A stretch of 64,000 nt of DNA from Streptomyces xanthii (GTDB lineage Bacteria > Actinomycetota > Actinomycetes > Streptomycetales > Streptomycetaceae), in contig NZ_CP061282.1 in the NCBI RefSeq assembly GCF_014621695.1, positions 1-64,000 of the forward strand. Direction: 5' to 3'. A program made the position numbers and the translations under genes. The notes under the pieces were generated by a model, which had not been told where the DNA came from, did no database searches, and saw only the letters and a program-made list of their open reading frames with translations. Shown piece after piece: positions 57,771 to 64,000 of this stretch (the stretch's first letter is position 1; each line of letters starts with the position of its first letter).

Positions 57771-58121
57771 TCAGGCCTCGATCTGCTCGAAGATGTGCGG
57801 GTACGACACGATGTCGTCGGGGAACTCGGCCGCCATGCGCTGGAACTCCGGGTTGCCGATCGCCCTGGCCAGCGCCTCGGTGGACTCCCAGACCGCGACG
57901 TTCATCAGCAGCTCGCTGCCCGCCGTCCCCCGGTGCATCTGCAGGGAGACGAATCCCGGCTGGGCCTTCATGAACTCGGCCTGCCTCTGGAAGAGGGCCA
58001 TGAACGACTCCGTCTGCTCCTTCGGAACCAGGAAGGTGTTGGCCAGGACGACGGGCCCGGTCTTCTCCTGGAACTGCGCGAACATCGGCGTGCGCGGGTC
58101 GAGACTTTGCAGCTTGGCCAT
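57771..58121 (-). CDS. Antibiotic biosynthesis monooxygenase (ABM) domain protein
   Basis: 116 residues of the ferredoxin-like ABM fold: GPVVLANTFLVPKEQTESFMALFQRQAEFMKAQPGFVSLQMHRG, then MNVAVWESTEALARAIGNPEFQRMA. Members include cofactor-free quinone-forming monooxygenases and haem-degrading enzymes. It sits beside a DUF1772 protein, a family that includes fungal anthrone oxygenases, so an oxidative role on phenols is possible. GGGAG 8 bp before ATG. Confidence 0.83.
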   Translation of the reverse strand: MAKLQSLDPRTPMFAQFQEKTGPVVLANTFLVPKEQTESFMALFQRQAEFMKAQPGFVSLQMHRGTAGSELLMNVAVWESTEALARAIGNPEFQRMAAEFPDDIVSYPHIFEQIEA

Positions 58122-58180
58122 TTTCTGAACTCCCTGTTGGTATCGGTCTGTTGATCGGCAGGTCGTGCAGTGGTGCTGGT

Positions 58181-58627
58181 TCAGACGAGGGCGGTGACGA
58201 GGAGGGTGAAGGCGGCGACGATGACGGCGACGCGGGCGTAGTGGTAGCGGTCCCAGCGGTTCATCTGCTCCTTCCAGTCCGCGGGGCGGGTCTCGGGGGT
58301 CCACTTCTTGCCCTGGTTGTTGATCGGGACGAGGAGGAGGATCGACATGATCACGCTGACGATCAGGAGGGCGGCGCCGGCGGCCACCAGGCCGGTGCCC
58401 TCGTGGTGCCGTCCCGCGACGGCCCAGATCGCGCAGAGGACGACGGAGCCGATGTACCAGAAGGGCATCAGGGCGCCGAGCATGCGGCCGCCGTGGGAGC
58501 GGGCCATCTGGTCGCTGTCGTCGGGAAGGGCGTCGAAGATGCGGTTCATGACGAAGGCGACGGAGAACTCCACCCCGACCATCAGACCGACGGCCACGAC
58601 GGTGACGACCTCGAGTACGGCGAGCAT
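58181..58627 (-). CDS. DUF1772 membrane protein (anthrone-oxygenase-like family)
   Basis: 148 residues with four membrane helices. VTVVAVGLMVGVEFSVAFVMNRIF, LGALMPFWYIG and ILLLVPINNQGKKW are the DUF1772 pattern. First gene of the minus-strand group with ABM and DUF4267. Two CTAGC-type palindromes lie just upstream, but no regulator gene is beside them. Confidence 0.82.
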   Translation of the reverse strand: MLAVLEVVTVVAVGLMVGVEFSVAFVMNRIFDALPDDSDQMARSHGGRMLGALMPFWYIGSVVLCAIWAVAGRHHEGTGLVAAGAALLIVSVIMSILLLVPINNQGKKWTPETRPADWKEQMNRWDRYHYARVAVIVAAFTLLVTALV

Positions 58628-58645
58628 GTTGACCTCTCCAATTTT

Positions 58646-58709
58646 CTAGCGCTGCTAGCTGATGAGGCAACGCTAGACCTAATGTCGCTCGGTTGTCTAG
58701 CGCTGCTAG
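58646..58709. promoter_or_regulatory. Pair of identical palindromic operators (CTAGC-N3-GCTAG)
   Basis: TCTAGCGCTGCTAG occurs at 58646-58659 and again at 58696-58709, 50 bp apart, in the divergent region between the DUF1772 gene and a methyltransferase gene. The shape is typical of TetR-family operators. No TetR gene is adjacent, so the regulator is elsewhere. Confidence 0.7.
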
Positions 58710-58773
58710 AAAGTTGTCGAGGGGGCGTAATTGCTTCGACAGCACCCTTCAACTCCCGGCAGAGTGGCCGCCC

Positions 58774-59511
58774 GTGACGAGCAGTGAGCTGTGGACCCGC
58801 GCGACCGCCGAGCGCTACGACACCGAGGAGGCCGAGTCGTCCTCGGCTGCCGCCCTCGCACCGACCCTCGCCTTCCTCGCCGAGCTCGCCCGGGAAGGCC
58901 GGGCCCTGGAGTTCGCCATCGGAACCGGACGCGTGGGCGTCCCCCTCCGCGAACGCGGGGTGCGGGTGGCGGGCATCGAACTGTCCGAGCACATGGCGGC
59001 GGTGCTGCGGCGCAAGGTCGACGAGGACACGCTGCCGCTGACCATCGGAGACATGGCCACCACCGTCGTCCCCGGCGAGTTCGCCCTGGTCTACCTCGTC
59101 TACAACACCATCTCGAACCTGCTCACACAGGACGAGCAGGTCGAGTGCTTCCGCAACGCCGCACGCCATCTGCGGCCCGGCGGCCGCTTCGTCATCGAAC
59201 TGGGCGTGCCGCCACTGCGATCCCTGCCGCCTGGCCAGGTCGCGGTGCCGTTCGACGTCTCCGAGCGTCATCTCGGCTTCGACACCTTCGACCTGGTCGA
59301 GCAGATGCTCGTCTCGCACCACTTCACCCGCGACGACGACGGCCAGTACCGCCGCGACAACTCCCGCCATCGCTACGCCTGGCCGGCCGAGCTCGACCTG
59401 ATGGCACGGATCGCCGGTCTCGAGCTGGAACGCCGCGTCGCGGACTGGGACGGGTCCGCGTTCACCCAGGACTCCGCGAAGCACATCTCCGTGTGGCGCA
59501 AGCCGGCCTGA
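58774..59511 (+). CDS. SAM-dependent methyltransferase, class I
   Basis: 245 residues. LAREGRALEFAIGTGRVGVPLRERG is motif I, then VAGIELSEHMAAVLRRK, ALVYLVYNTISNLLTQDEQVECFRNAARHLRPGGRFVIELG. C-terminal half has a DRRHRYAWPAELDLMARIAGLEL-like block. Small-molecule methyltransferase of unknown substrate. GTG start; the upstream 146 bp carries the operator pair. Confidence 0.87.
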   Translation: MTSSELWTRATAERYDTEEAESSSAAALAPTLAFLAELAREGRALEFAIGTGRVGVPLRERGVRVAGIELSEHMAAVLRRKVDEDTLPLTIGDMATTVVPGEFALVYLVYNTISNLLTQDEQVECFRNAARHLRPGGRFVIELGVPPLRSLPPGQVAVPFDVSERHLGFDTFDLVEQMLVSHHFTRDDDGQYRRDNSRHRYAWPAELDLMARIAGLELERRVADWDGSAFTQDSAKHISVWRKPA

Positions 59512-60239
59512 GGCCGCGCCCACTCCCCCACTCCCCCAGCTCCCGTTTTCACTGAATACTTGAACTATCAATGACTTCTGTGAGAGCCATCGAGAGCGCG
59601 GAACCAGAACCCGGAATCACGGCCCGCCGGCCCTTCTCCCAGGTGAAACCGCCTCCGCAGCGGGCTGCGTTCACCGTCCTTCTCTCGGCACCACTCCCCC
59701 AGCCGGGCCCTCTGCCCGCCCAGCCGCCGCCACCAGGACGCTCCGGTAACGGCCGCGCTGATCATCACCAGCCGTGAACGGCTCGACGGGGCCTACGGGG
59801 TCGGTCATCGGCTCGGCACGAGCTCGCCACCATCGGTGGATGCGATGCGTCCGGGTGGGCACGGCCGAGCCCTAGGGAAGCCGCGCGCGCACCGCGCCCC
59901 CATGGAACTGCCCTTCCGAAGCCGCCCGTCGAGCCCGCGTCGCGGAGCGGGTGCGAACCCGGCTCCTCCGCGCCTGAGGGCCTTACGCGTGAGCCATGGC
60001 CTGGGGGCGGTCGCTGATCTCGGGTTTCCGGCGCGGCGGCTGACTTGCCCTGTTGGCCCGGCCCACGACATTGCCGTTCTGTGCAGCAAGATCGCGCCGG
60101 TCCCTTCAGCCAGGCACGGTGATGCCGCCGCAGGGTGCGGTCCTGGGGTGGCTGGAGGCGCCGGCGAAGGCGAGGCTTCGGGCCCGCATGGCTGAGGCGT
60201 GAGGCCAAGGAGATCGTCGCAGGGTGGCCCGGTCGAGGA

Positions 60240-60272
60240 TCAGATGGCCATGCCGAGCGGCTGGCCATCTGA
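60240..60272. repeat. Inverted repeat with 11-bp arms
   Basis: TCAGATGGCCA and TGGCCATCTGA are perfect arms around an 11-base loop. It is the longest stem in the gene-free region. Confidence 0.7.
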
Positions 60273-62608
60273 GGAACTCGCTCTTGAGATGTGACCCGCT
60301 CGGCAACTGCGCCATCATGTGCCAGTCGTCTCGTCTCCGGCCGCACAGAACTGTCGGACGACAGCCAGCGAGACGCCACCTGGCAGACGACTATCCACCC
60401 ATCGCAGAGGTCTTCGCGACCGTGCCGGACAACCGGTGGACTTCCGGCACGCGGTCGGGCATCGTGCCGCTGCCCCGGAGTTCAGAGTGGAGGGCTCGCC
60501 TCGAGCCGTAGTCGCGAGTGTCCTCGGCCAGGGGCCGGCCTGGACTGATCGACTCCTCCGGATCAGCCCGAGCTGAGCGCGCCTTCGACCTAGGACAGCT
60601 GGCCTTCCGAAGTGAATCGGCCCAGGTCAAGCAACCTAACCCTGCCACCACTCCCCCACCCTTCAGCACCCGACCCAGAGCGAACGGCCTGAGCAGAAGG
60701 ACCGAAGGGCGGCGTCCCATCCGACTCGACCCATCGCCATGGGATGCGGGGCTGGGTGGCGCAGAAGCATGCAGAGGTTTCATCACCCGGCATCAGGACA
60801 TGGGTCCCACCTCTGCACTTCTCTTCACAGGGCCGCACCCAACGATCAGGTCCTGGCACCCACCAAGACTGCATGCCGGATGCTTCATGACCTCCGAGCA
60901 GATCACGGATCGCCGCCCAGCCCCTCGTGCACTCGTGTCTGATGTCCACCCAGCTGATGCGTCTTCCACATCTCGCTCGCCCGGGCTTCTGGCGCGCGGC
61001 CATGCTCAGCTCTACTCGCCGGAACTAACCGTGCCCGGCTGACCATTGGGCACCACGAATCCCCCTTCCAGCCCAGGCGCATTTCGAAGGCTGCAATCAC
61101 CATCGTCCACCCTTGACTCGTGAAGGTACTGGCCAGGCTAGCCGTTCCTGCCTATACTCATCGCGCACGTTCTAGAGCAGGAATACCGCCTCTGACCTGG
61201 GAAAACAAACATCACTGCAAACATTGACGCAAGCTTGCGCGCAAGCATGTTGCTGGGCGTGAATGAACGCCTCTGTCACTGCTGCGAGTCACGCATGTCT
61301 CGTTGTGGTGATGCACGTCAGAGTCGAGGCGCTACACGTCGTGTGTCAGTCAGTTGCCACACGCGCTTTACTGCACGCGTTTCAAACTGCCTTCGTCTAA
61401 GCAGTAGAACCAGTCAAGTTGCAAGCGTGCATGCAGGTGGATGCGCCAGTGCGTCTATCAGCTCGCCCGTCGACCGGAATGCGTGCGCGCCGAGCAACCA
61501 GACCAGCTACCCGTTCGACACTTTGACCGCCGGTACGTCAACGCATCGGATGCCGCATCAACGCACCGGTCAGCCTCCGCGTTGGTATGCAGGCCTGCCC
61601 CGCTGTCGACGTGGACGTCAGACTCCTAGCGAACCCGGCAGCTTCTTGGCGGGCAGCCCCACCAATCAGTTCCACTGCATGCCGGAACGCACGCTTGAAT
61701 GCCAAGAGTCTTGTCAGTACGTGGGCTTGCCTCCCAGTCAGGTGCACTGCTCGCTTCCTCGTGAGGCACGCCGTGCGGGTGCTAGCGAGTCGAGAAACTG
61801 GCCCGCTGACAGGTCAGCAGGCCGGTTTCCCCATAGGCGAGCCAGCCGGTCTGTCCGTACATCCGCGCATCAGCAAGTGGAATCGCTTGCCTGTTGGTGC
61901 ACCGGCCTGTTCGGCTACAGGCGCCACCGTGGCACCGCCCGCTGGACTGGCAGCGTGATGCCTGGCATGCCAGTGGGCAAGGCAGCTGGCTTGGTGGCGC
62001 ACAAGGGCGCAGGCCAGAAGGTCAGCCCGTTGCGGAGTTGGACCGCGAGCCCGGCTGCTGGTTGGTCACCTCGCTCGCGTGGTGGCCGGCCGTCACGTCA
62101 GGCGATGGGATCGCGGGGCGGTTTGCGTGCCGGTGGGGGAGTGGGCCTGCTCGGCTGATTGCGTGCCTGTTTGCCGACTGATGGGGTGGCGGGCAAGTTG
62201 CGGTGTCGGGTGACGCGCTGATGGGCCGCCAGGCAGGGGACTGGGCGGTGACGCCTGTGGCTCGGCTTGATCTCTCGTTGGCTGATGCGCGTGTTGCCGT
62301 ATGCGGGCGAAGATCGTCCTGATAATGTGTGCAGCGCTTTGCGTCGCAACTTCACTGGAGGTGAACGGAACTGTGGGAGCGTCTGATGTGCTCACTGTTG
62401 GGTTCGTCGCTGGTGGGGAGGCATGGGGATCTGCTTGTGAGCTTGGTTGGCTCCAGGTGGAGACTCCTGCGGGGCAGCACACTTGAGCACCAACCGAGAA
62501 CCCTTCGCCGACCTGCCGGAACGGGGTCGCGGAGGGGTCTGCCGGGCCTCGGAGAGGGCGTTCGTGGGGTACTCGGCACCAGGGTCGGCCTCTTTGGAGC
62601 GCAGGATC

Positions 62609-62621
62609 GTTCTGAGAGAAC
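62609..62621. promoter_or_regulatory. Short palindrome upstream of parA
   Basis: GTTCT-GAG-AGAAC lies about 100 bp before the parA start, where an operator for ParA/ParB autoregulation would be expected. Confidence 0.4.
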
Positions 62622-62636
62622 TTCCGGCCGGGCAAA

Positions 62637-62653
62637 GCCCCTCAAAAAGGGGC
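62637..62653. repeat. Hairpin upstream of parA
   Basis: GCCCCT and AGGGGC arms surround a CAAAA loop, about 65 bp before the parA ATG. It could be an operator or leader hairpin. Confidence 0.5.
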
Positions 62654-62717
62654 ATATCCGACCCGTTTCCCAGCGTCCCTCACCCGTCTTCGGGCCTGAA
62701 CCAGACTGAGAGGATCC

Positions 62718-63644
62718 ATGTCCAGTCCCTTCGCGGCACCTGACAGCCGACTGAACCTGCCCCAGATCCCGTGGGGCTCGCTGTCGCACATCTTCATGTT
62801 CGGCAACGGCAAGGGCGGCGTGGGCAAGTCGTCCGTGTCGGCCAACGCGGCCGGCAAGGCGGCGCGCAGCGGTCTGCGTACGCTCATCATCGACTGCAAC
62901 GCGCAGGGCAACATCGCGCGCGAGCTCGGCTACAAGCGGGCCGAGTGGAACGACGGGGGAGCGGGTCTCCTGGAGTCGCTGCGCACCGGCACGGCGCTCC
63001 GGCCGCAGCGCAACGTCCGCGAGAACCTGGACGTCGTGATGGGCGGCCCGGCCCTCGGTGACGAGTTCGGCATCTTCTTCCACACGCTGCTCGCGAAGGA
63101 AGGGCCGCACGCGTACCTGCGGCTGCTGATGTGCCTGCTGCCGATCGCGCACGAGTACCAGATCATCATTCTCGACACCCCGCCCGAGAACCCGTCGCTG
63201 CAGCGGCTCGCGCTGTCGACGGCACGCTGGCTGGTGATCCCGGTCAAGAGCGACGGGGGAGCGGAGGACGGTCTGGCGCAGATCGGCCTGGAGTTCTCTT
63301 ACGTGCGGTTCGTCAGTCAGCTCAATCCGCACCTGGAGCTCCTGGGCGTGCTGCTGTTCGACACGGGCCGCAACTACACCGGCATCCACGCCGACGTACG
63401 CCAGCAGGTGCAGAAGGTCCTCGGCGAAGAGGCCCACATGTTCAAGCACCTCATCGGGCACACGGAGTCGGTGGCCCGGCTCGTGCGCAAACGAGGTCTG
63501 CTCGTGCAGGAGTTGGCCGACCGGCGCCGGGAGGGTGACCGCTCGGTCCCGGAGACCGTCGAGGGTCTGGTCGCCGACTATGAAGGATTCACCGAAGAGA
63601 TGTTCGCTCGGGCACTCGAGCTGAGGAAGGACGCAGCCGCATGA
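62718..63644 (+). CDS. parA: ParA-family partition ATPase
   Basis: 308 residues. Deviant Walker A GNGKGGVGKSSVSANAAG near residues 30-47, Walker A' IDCNAQGNIARELG, Walker B IIILDTPPENPS. No N-terminal HTH, so it is the short type. ParA moves plasmid or chromosome copies together with a ParB-like adaptor, encoded next with ATGA coupling. The stand-alone setting and the small partner suggest plasmid partition rather than the chromosomal parAB locus, which lies near rnpA and gidB. Confidence 0.9.
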   Translation: MSSPFAAPDSRLNLPQIPWGSLSHIFMFGNGKGGVGKSSVSANAAGKAARSGLRTLIIDCNAQGNIARELGYKRAEWNDGGAGLLESLRTGTALRPQRNVRENLDVVMGGPALGDEFGIFFHTLLAKEGPHAYLRLLMCLLPIAHEYQIIILDTPPENPSLQRLALSTARWLVIPVKSDGGAEDGLAQIGLEFSYVRFVSQLNPHLELLGVLLFDTGRNYTGIHADVRQQVQKVLGEEAHMFKHLIGHTESVARLVRKRGLLVQELADRRREGDRSVPETVEGLVADYEGFTEEMFARALELRKDAAA

Positions 63645-64000
63645 CCCCGCCCAAGGGCAAGAAGCGCGTGGACGAGGACGTGGAAGAGCGGAGTATGTCC
63701 GACGAGGGCGTCGGCAATCTGTTCAGCGGAGGCGGTGGCAGCGGCGGCGGTGGTTCGTCCAGCGCTCTCGCCGGCTGGGCCACTCCGGCACCCGCGCAGG
63801 CGCAGCCGGTCGCTCCGGTGACCCCGATGCCCACGCCCGTGGCCGCCGCGCCGACGGTCATCCCGCAGCCGGCCCGTGAGGTCGTCCAGGAGCCCGAGCC
63901 GGAGCCGCTGGACGACGCGGACACGGCGAAGCCCGTCGGCTTCTACGTGTCGCAGAACGTGGCCGCGCGCTTCCGCAAGTACCGCAAGGCGAACGACGTC
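63641..64000 (+). CDS. ParB-like/partition partner protein, cut by the window end
   Basis: The first 120 codons are in view and there is no stop. A charged start (MTPPKGKKRVDEDVEERS) is followed by a Gly/Ser-rich linker, a Pro/Ala-rich linker, and the beginning of a folded region PVGFYVSQNVAARFRKYRKANDV, where the DNA-binding part would start. ATG overlaps the parA stop. Position and size pattern fit the small centromere-binding partner of actinomycete plasmid parA genes; the decisive C-terminal part lies outside the window. Confidence 0.7.
   Translation, partial: MTPPKGKKRVDEDVEERSMSDEGVGNLFSGGGGSGGGGSSSALAGWATPAPAQAQPVAPVTPMPTPVAAAPTVIPQPAREVVQEPEPEPLDDADTAKPVGFYVSQNVAARFRKYRKANDV

Larger units (their letters stand above)
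59512..62717. other. 3.2-kb region without a convincing gene, rich in palindromes
   Basis: No frame here keeps the third-position GC bias or a recognisable protein pattern; the longest (307 codons at 61.2-62.2 kb) is Ser/Arg/Cys-rich and low in quality. GC falls clearly: the line beginning 61381 is exactly 50% GC. Palindromes include 11-bp arms at 60240-60272, CTGTCG-GA-CGACAG at 60351-60364, CGCAAGCTTGCG at 61228-61239 and CTGGCATGCCAG at 61962-61973. Directly downstream is parA. A centromere, replication origin or decayed mobile DNA would fit. Confidence 0.55.

Noticed and set aside
61235..62158. A 307-codon frame in the gene-free region
   Set aside because: No family pattern, odd Ser/Arg/Cys composition, and no coding bias at third positions. 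GC there is low enough that chance frames need not follow the usual shadow rule, but nothing supports translation.
1..64000. tRNA, rRNA, CRISPR arrays or intact insertion sequences
   Set aside because: I saw no cloverleaf-like sequence, no rRNA stretches, no regularly spaced identical repeats with unique spacers, and no transposase with terminal inverted repeats.

Overview
This looks like Streptomyces DNA or that of a close relative. Coding regions are very GC-rich with GC at most third positions. GTG starts are frequent, and stop/start overlaps (ATGA, GTGA) run through long operons. The right edge carries a parA gene coupled to the start of a parB-like gene. The left edge carries a broken helix-turn-helix gene of a type common on Streptomyces plasmids and chromosome arms. 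My inference is that the window lies on a large, probably linear, plasmid; neither telomeres nor a rep gene is in view.

About 1.8-44.6 kb is a biosynthetic gene cluster for a glycosylated aromatic polyketide. The core is an acyl carrier protein, KS-alpha and chain-length factor (15.3-18.1 kb), with an ActIII-type ketoreductase, two didomain ActVII-type aromatase/cyclases, an ActIV-like metallo-beta-lactamase cyclase, and an acyl-CoA-dehydrogenase-fold (ActVA-ORF5-like) oxygenase. Priming candidates are a discrete acyltransferase and a KASIII-like protein with Ser in place of Cys. Tailoring genes include three glycosyltransferases, a cytochrome P450, a membrane O-acyltransferase, a MycE-type sugar O-methyltransferase, an F420-type luciferase-like oxidoreductase and a Ddn-hemerythrin fusion. 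Deoxysugar genes cover RmlA, RmlB, two 3,5-epimerases, two 4-ketoreductases, a 2,3-dehydratase, a 3-ketoreductase and a 3-dehydratase. That is enough for an L-rhamnose branch (O-methylated and possibly acylated) and a 2,6-dideoxy or 2,3,6-trideoxy branch.

The most striking part is 32.4-38.4 kb. An operon inside this type II PKS cluster encodes two more carrier proteins, an LnmK-like acyltransferase/decarboxylase, an HMG-CoA-synthase homologue, two enoyl-CoA hydratases and a free-standing type I-like ketosynthase. This is a beta-branching cassette of the kind known from modular (mostly trans-AT) PKSs. I infer that it makes a beta-alkylated primer, for example 3-methylpent-2-enoyl, for the aromatic synthase.

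Promoter regions across the cluster carry direct heptamer repeats at 11-bp period (TCGAGNN-like), the signature of SARP activator binding, but no SARP gene is in the window. The activator is probably encoded nearby on the same replicon.

From 44.7 to 59.5 kb is accessory and metabolic DNA. It holds a DUF2461 protein, an SMR exporter and azoreductase opposite a TetR gene with two operators, a second TetR opposite an MFS/GH3/SurE/carboxylesterase operon, a MarR/isochorismatase-like pair, an MBL hydrolase, a DUF4267/ABM/DUF1772 group with a palindromic operator pair, and a methyltransferase. From 59.5 to 62.7 kb I find no convincing gene. The sequence is lower in GC and rich in palindromes just upstream of parA, so it is a candidate centromere or origin region.
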